Source of the DNA: Polynucleobacter wuianus
GTDB taxonomy: Bacteria > Pseudomonadota > Gammaproteobacteria > Burkholderiales > Burkholderiaceae
Direction of reading: 5' to 3'
DNA length: 64,000 nt
NCBI RefSeq assembly: GCF_001659725.1
Contig: NZ_CP015922.1
Location: 124,001 to 188,000 of the forward strand
Made by a program: the position numbers and the translations under genes. Of this stretch, positions 47,236 through 57,580 are shown in pieces. Below the pieces are notes generated by a model, which was not told the origin of the DNA, did not search any database, and saw only the letters and a program-made list of their open reading frames with translations. Every line of letters begins with the position of its first letter. Position 1 is the first letter of the stretch.

Positions 47236-48576
47236 ATGGAATTTGAAATGTTAGATCAAGAAACAGCTGGCAAAACCATTATTAAAGTGGTTGGAGTTGG
47301 TGGGGCTGGTGGTAATGCGGTCCAACACATGATCCGTCGCGGTGTCAATGGCGTAGAGTTCATTTGCATGAACACCGATGCTGGCGCATTACAGCGCTCT
47401 GAGGCATCTGTGAATTTGCAACTGGGCTCTAGTGGATTAGGTGCTGGCGCGAAACCAGAAATCGGTGCAGCTTCCGCCGAAGAGGCTCGTGCTCGTATTG
47501 CCGATACATTGCAAGGTGCTCATATGGTATTCATCACTGCTGGTATGGGTGGTGGTACAGGCACTGGCGCTGCTCCAATCGTCGCTCAAGTCGCAAAAGA
47601 AATGGGTATTTTGACCGTTGGCGTTATTAGCAAGCCATTTGATTTTGAGGGCGTCAAGCGCTTAAAGGTTGCAGAGAATGGTGCTGCTGAACTCGAGTCT
47701 TATGTAGATTCATTGATTGTTGTTCTCAATGAAAAGCTCTTTGAAGTTATGGGTGAGGATGCCGAGTTTGACAAGGCATTTGCTTGTGCTGATGACGTAT
47801 TGCATAACGCTGTTTCAGGTATTGCAGAAATCATCAATGTTCAAGGCTTGATTAACGTTGACTTTGAAGACGTGAAGACCGTGATGGGTGAGCAAGGTAA
47901 AGCGATGATGGGAACTGCAACAGTTTCTGGTATGGATCGAGCACGCTTGGCTGCTGAAGCTGCGGTAGCTTCACCATTACTTGAAGGTGTAGATTTATCT
48001 GGTGCACGTGGTGTATTAGTAAACATTACTGCTAGCCGTTCATTGAAGTTGTCTGAAACACGTGAAGTAATGGCTGCGATTCGTGGCTATGCCGCTGATG
48101 ATGCAACTGTGATCTTCGGTACCGTGTATGACGAGAGCTTAGGTGATGCATTGCGTGTAACTGTGGTCGCTACAGGCTTGAATAATCCACAAGCTCGCAA
48201 AGCAAATCAACCAGAAGTAGTTTGGAGACAAGCTACTGGTACACATGATGCAATGCCAACCATGGCAGATCTCAATACCTTTGCTCCTGCTAGCGCATCT
48301 GCGGCAATCAGCAAAGTCAGTTTAGATTCTGCTTTGAGTACTAGTGCAGGGATGGCCTTGACTGGCTCTGGTAGTGCACCTGCGGCAGTAGCGCAACCAG
48401 CGAGCAGTGGTGTCGATTACAGTCAGTATGATTTGCCACGGGTGTTTCGTAGCTCTCGTGAGGCAACTCCTGCACCGACTTTAGGTGCGGATAGCTCACC
48501 TCAGGCAAAGACCTTGCTTGATAAAGGGGCTGATTACTATGAAATCCCTGCTTTTTTACGTAAACAAGCAGATTAA
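47236..48576 (+). CDS. ftsZ: Cell division protein FtsZ
   Basis: A 446-residue tubulin-like GTPase forming the division ring. KVVGVGGAGGNAVQHM (about 17-32) and the tubulin signature GGGTGTGAAP (105-114) bind GTP; the synergy-loop aspartates lie in NVDFEDVKTVM near residue 210. A variable linker (about 320-430) rich in A, S, T and P leads to the C-terminal peptide EIPAFLRKQAD (436-446), which binds FtsA, ZipA-like and ZapD partners. zapD itself is in this window at 58867. Last gene of the dcw cluster. Confidence 0.98.
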   Translation: MEFEMLDQETAGKTIIKVVGVGGAGGNAVQHMIRRGVNGVEFICMNTDAGALQRSEASVNLQLGSSGLGAGAKPEIGAASAEEARARIADTLQGAHMVFITAGMGGGTGTGAAPIVAQVAKEMGILTVGVISKPFDFEGVKRLKVAENGAAELESYVDSLIVVLNEKLFEVMGEDAEFDKAFACADDVLHNAVSGIAEIINVQGLINVDFEDVKTVMGEQGKAMMGTATVSGMDRARLAAEAAVASPLLEGVDLSGARGVLVNITASRSLKLSETREVMAAIRGYAADDATVIFGTVYDESLGDALRVTVVATGLNNPQARKANQPEVVWRQATGTHDAMPTMADLNTFAPASASAAISKVSLDSALSTSAGMALTGSGSAPAAVAQPASSGVDYSQYDLPRVFRSSREATPAPTLGADSSPQAKTLLDKGADYYEIPAFLRKQAD

Positions 48577-48607
48577 TTAACTGCTTAATACAATAGGTAA
48601 TTGCAAA

Positions 48608-48658
48608 ATGCCAGCGCGGCGCCCCTCCGGACGACGAATCCCGCGCTTGCGTTGGCAT
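48608..48658 (+). other. GC-rich hairpin between ftsZ and the peroxiredoxin gene
   Basis: Nested arms ATGCC (48608-48612) with GGCAT (48654-48658), and AGCGCGG (48613-48619) with CCGCGCT (48641-48647), separated on the 3' side by a 6-nt bulge. The block is far richer in G+C than the flanks. No T-run follows, so it is not a standard intrinsic terminator; it may be a leader structure, RNA-processing site or REP-like element. Confidence 0.5.
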
Positions 48659-48688
48659 ACTTACTAACGATTACTTATTGGAGACACC

Positions 48689-49189
48689 ATGATTGCTGTT
48701 GGACAAAAACTACCAAATGCGACTCTTTATGAATTTATGAATGAAGAGACTGAAGGCTGTGCATTAGGCCCTAACGCCTTTGAAGTTGAAAAGCTTGTGG
48801 CTGGCAAAAAGATTGTGATCTTTGCATTGCCTGGTGCTTTTACGCCAACTTGCTCTGCAAAGCATGTTCCTGGATATGTAGAACACTACGATGCAATTAA
48901 AGCTAAGGGCGTAGATGAAATTTGGTGCATCTCTGTGAATGATCCCTTTGTGATGGGTGCATGGGGACGTGATCAAAAAGTTGGTAAGAAAATTCGGATG
49001 TTGGCTGATGGTAGTGGCGAGTTCACCAAGAAAGTGGGCTTGGAATTGGATTTGACTGCCCGCGGCTTTGGCGTTCGTTCAGATCGTTATGCCATGATTG
49101 TTGAAGATGGTGTCGTAAAAAGTTTAGATCGTGAAGCTCCAGGGAAATTTGAAGTGAGCGATGCTGCTTCTATTCTGAAAAAACTGTAA
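48689..49189 (+). CDS. Peroxiredoxin, Prx5/hybrid AhpC-TSA type
   Basis: A 166-residue thiol peroxidase. The peroxidatic cysteine is C55 in PGAFTPTCSAKHVPGY, the Prx5-class signature. W-G-R-D and FGVRSDRYAMIVEDG are later family segments. There is no fused glutaredoxin domain, so reduction would come from a separate glutaredoxin or glutathione; grxD at 4981 is of the monothiol class and is not an obvious partner. A cysteine at 24 could be resolving but this is not certain. It lies between ftsZ and lpxC, as in other Burkholderiales. Confidence 0.93.
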   Translation: MIAVGQKLPNATLYEFMNEETEGCALGPNAFEVEKLVAGKKIVIFALPGAFTPTCSAKHVPGYVEHYDAIKAKGVDEIWCISVNDPFVMGAWGRDQKVGKKIRMLADGSGEFTKKVGLELDLTARGFGVRSDRYAMIVEDGVVKSLDREAPGKFEVSDAASILKKL

Positions 49190-49232
49190 TTCGTACTGAT
49201 TAATAATTTCCCCTGAATTTAGAGATGTCATT

Positions 49233-50138
49233 ATGATTAAGCAAAGAACCATTGCTAACCCGGTGAAAACCGTGGGTATTGGTTTGCACTCTGGTCGTAA
49301 GGTGACGATCTCAATTAAGCCTGCACCAGTAAATTCAGGGGTTCAGTTTGTGCGTGTTGATACTCCAGAGCAGTCAATAGTTCCCGCAACGGCTTTGGCT
49401 GTATGCGATACACGGCTTGCATCCGTCATTCAAAAAGATGGTGTGCGCGTTTCTACTGTGGAGCATTTGCTATCAGCCTGCGCTGGTTTAGGTTTAGATA
49501 ATCTATTAATTGAGCTAGATGGTGAAGAAGTGCCCATCATGGATGGAAGCGCTGCTTCCTTCTTATTTTTGATCGAGTCTGCTGGGATTGTGGAGCAAGA
49601 TGCGCCACGTCAATTTGTCGTCATTAAAAAACCAGTAGAAGTACGTGACGGTGACAAGCTTGCTCGCCTCGAACCGTTCTTTGGCTTCAAGTTAGACTTC
49701 ACAATCGACTTTAAACATCCTGCCGTGGATAAAACGGGTCAGCGTTTTGTTGTCGATTTTGCAGAGCATGCTTACCGCAGTGAGATTGGGCGTGCTCGTA
49801 CCTTTGGATTTGCGCATGAAGTAGAAGCCCTGAGAGAAATGGGTCTTGCTCGTGGCGGTAGCTTAGACAATGCAATTGTTCTTGATGAGCACCGTATTTT
49901 GAATAACGAAGAACTGCGTTATGAAGATGAGTTTGTAAGACACAAAATTTTGGACGCTATAGGTGACCTATATTTAGTTGGTCATCCCATTGTTGGGGCT
50001 TACGTGGCTGAAAAATCAGGCCATGCTCTCAATAACGCTTTATTACTAAAGCTCTTGGAAGATCCAAGTTCTTATGAAATTAGTAGCTTTCCAGAAAATA
50101 AGGCTCCTGAAGCCTACTCTCAAGAAAATCAACTCTAG
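49233..50138 (+). CDS. lpxC: UDP-3-O-acyl-N-acetylglucosamine deacetylase
   Basis: A 301-residue zinc enzyme, the committed step of lipid A synthesis. Zinc ligands are H78 in STVEHLLSA and, near residues 234-241, H and D in [21 protein letters not shown] near 108-115 is a family signature, and [19 protein letters not shown] holds the catalytic histidine. Length is standard. It starts 43 bp after the peroxiredoxin gene and meets dciA tail to tail. Confidence 0.97.
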   Translation: MIKQRTIANPVKTVGIGLHSGRKVTISIKPAPVNSGVQFVRVDTPEQSIVPATALAVCDTRLASVIQKDGVRVSTVEHLLSACAGLGLDNLLIELDGEEVPIMDGSAASFLFLIESAGIVEQDAPRQFVVIKKPVEVRDGDKLARLEPFFGFKLDFTIDFKHPAVDKTGQRFVVDFAEHAYRSEIGRARTFGFAHEVEALREMGLARGGSLDNAIVLDEHRILNNEELRYEDEFVRHKILDAIGDLYLVGHPIVGAYVAEKSGHALNNALLLKLLEDPSSYEISSFPENKAPEAYSQENQL

Positions 50139-50163
50139 TTCTTTTAGGGGTGAAGTTGTTTTC

Positions 50164-50667
50164 TTATTTAGTTTTGTGCCGAAGCAAGCGCTCTACTGTC
50201 TTTCGCAGTTCTGAGTCTGGGGCAAGCTTCCCCAGTAAATCTTCCCAAGACTTTTTAGCAACGGCATTAAAACCTCGAGGTTTTTCACGCAAAGTCTCGT
50301 TTGTGCGAGGCTTCACTTCCCATGTGGCAGGCGCTGGTTTAATTTTGACTTTAATAGCACTACATTTCAGCCCTAATTTGGCTAACTCATTGATTAAGCT
50401 AGGTAAAGTTTGCTGAAGGCGACTGGCAATACTAGCGCTACTGACGAGTAAAAAGAGTTCATCTTGGCCGCCAGAGCGCCAACCAGCTTCAATTTTGGGA
50501 TTGAGATGCTCTAAACCAAGCTTTTCTAGCGCCAGTCCTAGGGTGGATTTGAGTCTGACAAGATCTTCAGTCTTGGCCAGAATCCCCCCAAGACCACTAG
50601 ATTCACGCAGGTAATCCAGCCATTCATGGGCTGTGTGCTTGCGGGATGGTTTAGGGGCAAAGTTCAT
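50164..50667 (-). CDS. DciA-like DUF721 protein
   Basis: A 167-residue protein from ATG 50667. The domain around residues 25-120 (LGGILAKTEDLVRLKSTLGL, then HLNPKIEAGWR and DELFLLVSSASIASRLQQTLPSLINELAK) has the DUF721 pattern of DciA, the ancestral loader of the replicative helicase DnaB. The C-terminal 50 residues are basic and likely disordered. The frame extends to a TTG at 50715, but the ATG form is preferred. Its place between lpxC and secA, on the opposite strand, matches other Burkholderiales. It is divergent from secA with 54 bp between starts. Confidence 0.75.
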   Translation of the reverse strand: MNFAPKPSRKHTAHEWLDYLRESSGLGGILAKTEDLVRLKSTLGLALEKLGLEHLNPKIEAGWRSGGQDELFLLVSSASIASRLQQTLPSLINELAKLGLKCSAIKVKIKPAPATWEVKPRTNETLREKPRGFNAVAKKSWEDLLGKLAPDSELRKTVERLLRHKTK

Positions 50668-50721
50668 AAAAAATGGGGTTACGGGTGATAAACTCAAGGA
50701 CTTAATTTTCTTCAATATCCC

Positions 50722-53487
50722 ATGGTAATCGGTCTTCTTAAAACCCTGGTCGGCAGTCGTAACGACCGCCTCTTAAAACAGTATCGCAAAGTCGTTGCCA
50801 AGGTTGGTGCTTTCGAGCCAATTCTGCAATCTTTGGATGATGCTGCGCTTGCCGCCAAAACGGCTGAATTTAAATCCCGTCTTGCAGCTGGTGAGTCTTT
50901 GGATGACATTACACCTGAAGCATTTGCGGTTGTGCGCGAAGCTAGCGTACGCGTCATGAAAATGCGTCACTTCGATGCACAGCTCATGGGTGGTCTTGCG
51001 CTTCATCAAGGCAAGATTGCTGAAATGGGTACTGGTGAAGGTAAAACATTAACTGCAACACTTCCGGTTTATCTAAATGCATTAACGGGTAAGGGCGTTC
51101 ATGTCGTTACCGTGAATGACTATTTGGCGCAACGTGATGCCGAATGGATGTCTACCCTCTATAACTTCTTGGGAATGAAGGTTGGCGTGAATCTGTCGCA
51201 GATGGATCACAAGACCAAGCAAGAAGCATATGCAGCAGATATTACTTATGGCACCAATAACGAATTTGGTTTTGATTATCTGCGCGACAACATGGTTCAA
51301 GATTTGGATCAACGCGTGCAACGTGGCTTAGCTTATGCCATTGTTGACGAAGTTGACTCTATCTTGATTGATGAAGCTCGTACGCCATTAATTATTTCTG
51401 GTCAGGCAGATGATCATACTGATCTTTATATCAAGATCAACGCATTACCGGCGCATTTAGAGCGTCAAATTGGCGAAGAAAAAGCCGATGGCACTGGTGT
51501 TGAAAAGCCGGGTGATTACTGGGTTGATGAAAAGTCTCAACAGGTTTATTTAACTGAGCAAGGTCACGATAAAGCTGAGCAGATTTTGGTTCAGATTGGG
51601 GCATTGAATGATGGCGACTCCCTCTACTCTCCCCAAAATATTACTTTGATGCATCACGTGTATGCAGCATTGCGTGCACATACTTTATACAACCGTGACC
51701 AGCAGTATGTAGTTCAGAATAATGAAGTCATCATTGTTGATGAATTTACTGGCCGCTTAATGCAGGGTCGTCGCTGGTCTGATGGTTTGCATCAAGCGGT
51801 AGAAGCTAAAGAAGGTGTGCCGATTCAGAATGAGAATCAGACCTTAGCAACAATCACGTTCCAAAATTATTTCCGGATGTATGGCAAGTTGGCCGGTATG
51901 ACAGGTACTGCTGATACTGAGGCGTATGAGTTTAAGGAAATTTATAACCTTGAAACTGTAGTGATTCCGCCGAATCGGATTAGTCAAAGAAAAGATAAGC
52001 AAGATCAGATCTACAAATCCTCTCGCGAGCGTTATGACGCTGTTATCAAAGACATTGAAGATTGCTATGAACGCGGTCAACCAGTATTGGTTGGTACAAC
52101 TTCAATTGAAAACTCAGAATTAATTGCGGACTTGTTAAATAAGCGCAAGTTACCGCATCAAGTATTGAATGCGAAACAGCATGCGCGCGAAGCGGAAATC
52201 ATTGCGCAAGCAGGTCGCCCCAAGATGATTACGATCGCCACGAATATGGCTGGTCGTGGTACTGACATTGTTCTCGGCGGTAATGTAGGTAAACAATCCT
52301 CCTTAATTGAGGCTGATACAGTCCTTTCTGATTCAGAAAAAGCAGCCAAGATTAAGCAACTGCAAGATGAATGGCAAAGTATTCATGATCAAGTGTTGGC
52401 TGCGGGTGGTTTACACATTATTGGTACGGAGCGTCATGAAAGCCGTCGTATCGACAATCAGCTAAGAGGCCGCTCGGGCCGTCAAGGCGATCCAGGATCC
52501 TCACGTTTCTACCTCTCTTTAGATGATCCCTTGTTGCGTATCTTTGCTGGTGACCGCTTACGGGCTGTCATGGAGCGCTTAAAGATGCCCGATGGCGAGC
52601 CTATTGAGGCGGGTATGGTTACTCGATCTATTGAATCAGCTCAGCGTAAGGTCGAAGGTCGTAACTTTGATATTCGTAAGCAATTGCTTGAGTACGATGA
52701 CGTAGCCAATGATCAGCGTAAAGAAACTTATCGCCTCAGAAATGAGGTGCTTGAGAGCAAAGACATTGGTGAGTTGATTGCTAACTTGCGCGAAGATGTA
52801 TTGCGTTCAGTTTGCTCTTTCTATGTACCGCTTGAGTCTATGGAAGAGCAGTGGGATTTACCAGGCATTGAGAATGTTCTCGCAAACGAGTGGGGCCTAA
52901 CGGTCGATTTGCAGAAATGGGTTGAGGGCGCAGCAAGTATTGATGACTCTGAGATCGTTGAGCGCGTATTAGCTGCTGCCAAAGAGGCTTATGACGCTAA
53001 GGTTGACCTATCTGGTCGTGAATCCTTTGCAGGTTTTGAGCGCTCCGTTCTTCTCTATAGCGTAGATACTCATTGGCGTGAGCACTTGGCTGCTTTAGAC
53101 CATTTGCGTCAAGGTATTCATTTGCGTGGTTATGCTCAAAAAGATCCAAAACAAGAATATCGCCGTGAAGCATTTGAACTTTATGGTGAACTCTTGAATG
53201 TTATTAAGAATGATGTTGTAAAGAGCATCATGACGGTACAGATTCGTAGCGCAAGTGAGCTAGACCAAGCATCTGAATCTATGAATGAAGATTTAGCCAA
53301 ATTGAAAGATCTGCAGTATCAGCATGCAGATGCTGACATGGAAGTTGCCGGCTCCACTGGAGATCGCGGCGCGCTAATTGACATTCAGCCTGCACCAGTT
53401 CGTACCGGACCTAAGATCGGCCGTAACGATCCTTGCTCTTGCGGTAGTGGTAAAAAATATAAAAATTGCTGCGGTGCTTTGACTTAA
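50722..53487 (+). CDS. secA: Preprotein translocase ATPase SecA
   Basis: A 921-residue motor of the Sec pathway. Walker A is [14 protein letters not shown] near residue 103; Walker B and DEVD-type box in [18 protein letters not shown]; motif [16 protein letters not shown] and [18 protein letters not shown] in NBD2; helical wing and scaffold follow. The C-terminus carries the zinc-binding [13 protein letters not shown] that contacts SecB and lipids. Length is standard. It is followed by a hairpin terminator at 53516. Confidence 0.98.
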   Translation: MVIGLLKTLVGSRNDRLLKQYRKVVAKVGAFEPILQSLDDAALAAKTAEFKSRLAAGESLDDITPEAFAVVREASVRVMKMRHFDAQLMGGLALHQGKIAEMGTGEGKTLTATLPVYLNALTGKGVHVVTVNDYLAQRDAEWMSTLYNFLGMKVGVNLSQMDHKTKQEAYAADITYGTNNEFGFDYLRDNMVQDLDQRVQRGLAYAIVDEVDSILIDEARTPLIISGQADDHTDLYIKINALPAHLERQIGEEKADGTGVEKPGDYWVDEKSQQVYLTEQGHDKAEQILVQIGALNDGDSLYSPQNITLMHHVYAALRAHTLYNRDQQYVVQNNEVIIVDEFTGRLMQGRRWSDGLHQAVEAKEGVPIQNENQTLATITFQNYFRMYGKLAGMTGTADTEAYEFKEIYNLETVVIPPNRISQRKDKQDQIYKSSRERYDAVIKDIEDCYERGQPVLVGTTSIENSELIADLLNKRKLPHQVLNAKQHAREAEIIAQAGRPKMITIATNMAGRGTDIVLGGNVGKQSSLIEADTVLSDSEKAAKIKQLQDEWQSIHDQVLAAGGLHIIGTERHESRRIDNQLRGRSGRQGDPGSSRFYLSLDDPLLRIFAGDRLRAVMERLKMPDGEPIEAGMVTRSIESAQRKVEGRNFDIRKQLLEYDDVANDQRKETYRLRNEVLESKDIGELIANLREDVLRSVCSFYVPLESMEEQWDLPGIENVLANEWGLTVDLQKWVEGAASIDDSEIVERVLAAAKEAYDAKVDLSGRESFAGFERSVLLYSVDTHWREHLAALDHLRQGIHLRGYAQKDPKQEYRREAFELYGELLNVIKNDVVKSIMTVQIRSASELDQASESMNEDLAKLKDLQYQHADADMEVAGSTGDRGALIDIQPAPVRTGPKIGRNDPCSCGSGKKYKNCCGALT

Positions 53488-53515
53488 CACTTCAACTTTC
53501 AATAGTCTTAAATAG

Positions 53516-53543
53516 ATGGCTCAGATTTCTCTGGGCCATTTTT
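53516..53543 (+). terminator. Intrinsic terminator of secA
   Basis: ATGGCTCAGA (53516-53525), loop TTTC, TCTGGGCCAT (53530-53539) with one G-U pair, then a T-run to 53543. It begins 28 bp after the secA stop and ends the dcw/sec region before the molybdenum hydroxylase pair. Confidence 0.88.
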
Positions 53544-53655
53544 CTTGGTGGAATCCCTAGTCGTTTGAGATGGCGAATAACCCTCACATCTGTCATGATT
53601 TGTAAGTGCTAATTCGGCAATATTTTTGATCATTCAATTCCACTAAGGGGGCGTT

Positions 53656-54114
53656 ATGGCGGTATCTTTTACTCTCAACGGTAAGACCGTGAATTTTGAT
53701 GGGGATCCAGAAACCCCAATCCTGTGGGTCTTACGTGATCATTTAGATGTTACTAGCCCAAAGTATGGCTGTGGCGCCGCTCTTTGTGGAGCCTGCACTG
53801 TGCATCTTGAGGGCGCGGCTATTCGTTCTTGCTCTACACCAGTTTCTGCAGCTGCTGGTAAAAAAGTAACTACGCTTGAAGGCTTGTCTGCCAAAGTAGG
53901 TAAGGCATTGCAAGATGCTTGGATTGAGTTTGATGTCCCTCAGTGTGGCTACTGTCAAACAGGACAGATGATGTCGGCAGCCGATTTGTTATCCAAGAAT
54001 AAAAAGCCCAATAGCGATGATATTAAAAATGCAATGAGCGGCAATATTTGTCGTTGCGGAACCTATTCCCGTATTGAAAAAGCAGTTAAACGTGCTGCTG
54101 ATAAATTGGCTTAA
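53656..54114 (+). CDS. [2Fe-2S] subunit of a molybdenum hydroxylase (IorA-like)
   Basis: A 152-residue protein with two [2Fe-2S] clusters. The plant-ferredoxin-type N-terminal domain has cysteines in YGCGAALCGACTVHLEG and a fourth in IRSC; the C-terminal four-helix domain has CGYCQTGQMM and GNICRCGTYSRI. It passes electrons from the molybdenum cofactor of the partner subunit encoded 13 bp downstream. It matches the small subunit of isoquinoline 1-oxidoreductase and related aldehyde dehydrogenases; the substrate is not known. Confidence 0.92.
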   Translation: MAVSFTLNGKTVNFDGDPETPILWVLRDHLDVTSPKYGCGAALCGACTVHLEGAAIRSCSTPVSAAAGKKVTTLEGLSAKVGKALQDAWIEFDVPQCGYCQTGQMMSAADLLSKNKKPNSDDIKNAMSGNICRCGTYSRIEKAVKRAADKLA

Positions 54115-54127
54115 GGGGCTCAATCAA

Positions 54128-56251
54128 ATGAAAAATAATTCTTTAAAGAACCAAAGCCGCCGTCAATTTATTCAACAAAGTGCTACTCTTGGTGGGGCTT
54201 TTGTGTTGGGTATGTATTTACCAATTACTAGTGAAGCTGTAACCAGTGGAGGTGAAAAGCCAGCCTTAGCAAATGCCTGGATTCAAATTACGCCTAGTAA
54301 TCAAATTACTTTAATTTGCGCTCGCTCAGAAATGGGTCAGGACGTTTATACCTCTTTGCCAGCGCTGCTCGCCGAGGAACTCAATTTACCCCTCTCAATG
54401 ATCAAGGTTGAGATTGCCGGTGTCGCCCCTGTTTATATCAATGCAATGCTGGGCGGACAAATTACTGGCGGCTCAACTTCAGTTCGTGAAGCCTTCGATA
54501 AGCTCAGAACCGCTGGAGCGGCTACGCGATCAGTCTTGGTGCAAGCTGCAGCCCAGAAATGGAATGTAGCGGCATCTGACTGCAAGGCCATGAATGGCAA
54601 AGTCACTCACTCTAGCGGCAAGTTAGCCACTTATGGTGAATTGGCTGCTGAAGCTGCCAAGTTGCCATTGCCAGAAAAGCCAGCATTAAAGTCGCCGGCC
54701 AATTTCATGGTGATTGGCAAAGAGACAATGCGTCGTTTAGATACGCCCGCCAAAGTTTCTGCAAAAGCGGTGTATGGAATAGATGTCAAGATTCCTGGAA
54801 TGGCAATTGCTTCTTTAGCACAGTGCCCAGTAATCGGCGGAACACCAATTTCTTATGATGCCTCTGCCGCTCTTAAAGTATCTGGTGTTATTAAAGTGGT
54901 TCAGATATCTGATGGTGTTGCAGTCTTAGCTAAAGATTTTTATGCAGCACGTAAAGGTAGAGACGCTCTTAAGATCACATGGAATGAAGGACCTAACGCA
55001 AACTTAAATAATGCCGTCGTTCGGAAGTCCTTAGAAGAGGGTTTGTCTAAGAAGGGCGCAATCATTAAGACGGTGGGTGATGCATACGCTAGTGTTTCTA
55101 ATGGAAAATCCCTGAGTGCGCAGTACTTTTTGCCGTATCTAGCCCATTCCACGATGGAGCCGGTCAACTGCTCAGCCGATGTTTCGAATGGTAAGTGCAG
55201 AATTGTTGGCCCAATTCAATTCCAGCAGGGTGGCCAGGCGGTTGCAGCTGCTGCAGCTGGTGTTAAGCCAGAAGATGTCAGCATTGAAACCACATTTTTA
55301 GGTGGTGGCTTTGGACGTAAATTGGAGCTTGATTTCATTCGCCAGGCAGCTGAAATTTCTAAAGCAGCGGGTATGCCCGTCAAGATGCTTTGGACTAAAG
55401 AAGATGACATCACCCATGACTTCTATCGCCCTATGAGTATTCATAAAGTAGATGGTGTTTTAAGTGCTAATGGACAACTGGCAACCATGAAGGCAAAAAT
55501 GGTTTCTCAATCGGTCACAGCCCGTGCATTCCCTGGGTTTGTGAAGGATGGTTTTGATCCTTTTATGGTCGAGGGTTCAAATAACATTACCTATGACATT
55601 CCTAATATGGAGATCACTAACGTTATTACAGACATCGGATTGCGGGTAGGTTATTGGCGTTCCGTAAGTAATGCATTGAATGCATTTGCAATTGAGAGCT
55701 TTGTGGATGAAGCGGCAAGCGCTGCTGGAAAAGACCCGGTTGCTTTCCGCTTGGCATCTTTAAGCAAGCACCCAAGAGCAAAACACGTTCTTGAAACTGC
55801 TGTGAAGAAGTCAGGCTATAGTGCTGGAAGTAAGCGATTTGGTGTGGCCCAGATGGAATGCTATGACACTTATTCAGCTTGCGTTGTCGAACTAGAGACT
55901 GCGACGCCTGATGCCAAAGTAAAAAAGATTACTTTTGTTTCTGACTGCGGAATAACGGTTCACCCTGATCAGGCAAGAGCTCAGCTCACAGGCGGTGTAA
56001 TTTATGGTTTAAGTGCAGCATTGGGTAATGCCATCACTATCGAAAATGGTCGGGTACAGCAAAGCAACTTTAATAACTACCCTAGCTTGCGTCAAAACCA
56101 AGTTCCAGCTATCGAGGTTCACTTAATTCCCAGTCAAGAAAAGCCAGGTGGCTTGGGTGAGGTTGGGGTGCCATTAGTAGCCCCTGCCTTGGCTAATGCG
56201 ATTGCTGCAGCCACTGGCAAGCGAATTCGAGAATTACCAGTTAAAACCTGA
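54128..56251 (+). CDS. Molybdopterin-binding subunit, isoquinoline/aldehyde oxidoreductase type (IorB-like)
   Basis: A 707-residue xanthine oxidase-family protein. From ATG 54128 the N-terminus is a twin-arginine signal (SRRQFIQQSATLGGAFVLG), so the folded enzyme is probably exported or membrane-attached with its [2Fe-2S] partner. FLGGGFGRKLELDF (about residues 390-403) binds the cofactor, and the catalytic glutamate lies in PGGLGEVGVP near the C-terminus. No cytochrome c subunit or XdhC-like maturation factor is adjacent, so the electron acceptor is unclear. ATG 54074 would overlap the partner gene and mask the Tat motif, so it was rejected. Confidence 0.9.
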   Translation: MKNNSLKNQSRRQFIQQSATLGGAFVLGMYLPITSEAVTSGGEKPALANAWIQITPSNQITLICARSEMGQDVYTSLPALLAEELNLPLSMIKVEIAGVAPVYINAMLGGQITGGSTSVREAFDKLRTAGAATRSVLVQAAAQKWNVAASDCKAMNGKVTHSSGKLATYGELAAEAAKLPLPEKPALKSPANFMVIGKETMRRLDTPAKVSAKAVYGIDVKIPGMAIASLAQCPVIGGTPISYDASAALKVSGVIKVVQISDGVAVLAKDFYAARKGRDALKITWNEGPNANLNNAVVRKSLEEGLSKKGAIIKTVGDAYASVSNGKSLSAQYFLPYLAHSTMEPVNCSADVSNGKCRIVGPIQFQQGGQAVAAAAAGVKPEDVSIETTFLGGGFGRKLELDFIRQAAEISKAAGMPVKMLWTKEDDITHDFYRPMSIHKVDGVLSANGQLATMKAKMVSQSVTARAFPGFVKDGFDPFMVEGSNNITYDIPNMEITNVITDIGLRVGYWRSVSNALNAFAIESFVDEAASAAGKDPVAFRLASLSKHPRAKHVLETAVKKSGYSAGSKRFGVAQMECYDTYSACVVELETATPDAKVKKITFVSDCGITVHPDQARAQLTGGVIYGLSAALGNAITIENGRVQQSNFNNYPSLRQNQVPAIEVHLIPSQEKPGGLGEVGVPLVAPALANAIAAATGKRIRELPVKT

Positions 56252-56272
56252 TTAAAGCCCTCTGTAAACGAT

Positions 56273-56305
56273 AAAGCGCGCCATTTATTGGCGCGCTTTG
56301 TTTTT
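56273..56305 (+). terminator. Intrinsic terminator of the molybdenum hydroxylase pair
   Basis: A perfect 11-bp stem AAAGCGCGCCA (56273-56283) and TGGCGCGCTTT (56289-56299), loop of 5, then GTTTTT. It starts 21 bp after the stop and lies just before argJ. The strongest terminator in the window. Confidence 0.93.
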
Positions 56306-56330
56306 GAGCCTCATCTACAATTATCAAACT

Positions 56331-57566
56331 ATGACAGTCAACCTACCTCTCCCCCTAAAAGCTGACCTCAAGCCTGTTAAAGGCTTTGAAATGGGCATCG
56401 CTGAAGCTGGAATCAAGAAAGCGAATCGCAAAGATTTATTGGTGATGACTCTTGCTCCTGGTTCTCAGGTAGCCGGCGTTTTTACTTTAAATCGTTTTTG
56501 TGCTGCCCCCGTACAGGTGTGCCGTGAGCATTTGGCGCAAGAAGGGCGCAAAGGCGAAATCCGAGCCTTGGTGGTTAATACTGGAAACGCAAATGCAGGT
56601 ACAGGAGAACAGGGTATGAAGCATGCCTTGGAAACATGCGCTGCTTTGGCCAAGGATCTAAACATTAATCCAGAGCAGATCTTGCCATTTTCGACTGGGG
56701 TGATTCTAGAGCCTTTGCCGATTCAGAAAATCATTAGCGCCTTGCCAAAAGCAGTAGCCAATTTAGGTGAGGACAATTGGTTCGATGCTGCTGAGGCGAT
56801 CATGACAACGGATACTCAGCCAAAGGCGAGCTCTGTGACAATTCAAACCCCAACGGGTCAGGTTGTTTTAACGGGTATTTGCAAAGGCGCTGGAATGATC
56901 CATCCCAATATGGCAACCATGTTGGGCTTTATTGCAACCGATGCTGGATTTGCTCCTGGTTTATTGGGTGATCTCACCCGGGAGGTTGCCGACCTTTCGT
57001 TTAATGCAATCACGATTGATGGCGATACATCCACCAATGATTCTTTCATCATCATGGCTACTGGCCAATCTGAAGTGCAAATTAAATCCGTAAGCGATCC
57101 ATCTTACGCAGTTGTTCGCAAGGCATTGATTGACCTTTCCAGAAAGTTAGCGCAAATGATTGTGCGTGATGGCGAAGGCGCTACCAAGTTTATGACCATT
57201 GAAGTAGTCGGCGGAAAGACTATTGAAGAATGCCGCTTGGTGGCAAAAGCAGTCGCTCACTCGCCGTTAGTAAAGACGGCATTCTTTGCTAGCGATCCTA
57301 ATCTGGGCCGTATCCTTGCAGCTATTGGCTATGCAGGCATCAAAGACTTAGACGTCAATCACGTTCAAATGTGGCTGGGCGATGTTTGGGTTGCTAAAGA
57401 CGGTGGTCGTAATCCAAGCTATCAGGAGGCTGATGGCCAACGGGTTATGCAAGAGGCAGAAATCACAGTGAAGATTGATCTAGGCCGTGGCACTGCCACA
57501 CAAACGATGTGGACTTGTGATTTGTCGCATGACTATGTTTCGATCAATGCAGACTATCGCTCTTAA
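56331..57566 (+). CDS. argJ: Bifunctional ornithine acetyltransferase/N-acetylglutamate synthase
   Basis: A 411-residue self-cleaving enzyme that recycles the acetyl group in arginine synthesis. The cleavage site is before T196 in [15 protein letters not shown], where the threonine becomes the nucleophile of the beta chain. [13 protein letters not shown] and [11 protein letters not shown] are family blocks; the C-terminus [18 protein letters not shown] is standard. ATG 56331 gives the usual MTVNLPLPL start; the in-frame ATG at 56298 overlaps the T-run of the preceding terminator. DUF815 gene follows 14 bp later. Confidence 0.96.
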   Translation: MTVNLPLPLKADLKPVKGFEMGIAEAGIKKANRKDLLVMTLAPGSQVAGVFTLNRFCAAPVQVCREHLAQEGRKGEIRALVVNTGNANAGTGEQGMKHALETCAALAKDLNINPEQILPFSTGVILEPLPIQKIISALPKAVANLGEDNWFDAAEAIMTTDTQPKASSVTIQTPTGQVVLTGICKGAGMIHPNMATMLGFIATDAGFAPGLLGDLTREVADLSFNAITIDGDTSTNDSFIIMATGQSEVQIKSVSDPSYAVVRKALIDLSRKLAQMIVRDGEGATKFMTIEVVGGKTIEECRLVAKAVAHSPLVKTAFFASDPNLGRILAAIGYAGIKDLDVNHVQMWLGDVWVAKDGGRNPSYQEADGQRVMQEAEITVKIDLGRGTATQTMWTCDLSHDYVSINADYRS

Positions 57567-57580
57567 AAGATATCCATCCT

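Noticed and set aside
54074..54127. Upstream extension of the molybdenum subunit
   Set aside because: It overlaps the [2Fe-2S] subunit and displaces the twin-arginine signal from the N-terminus.
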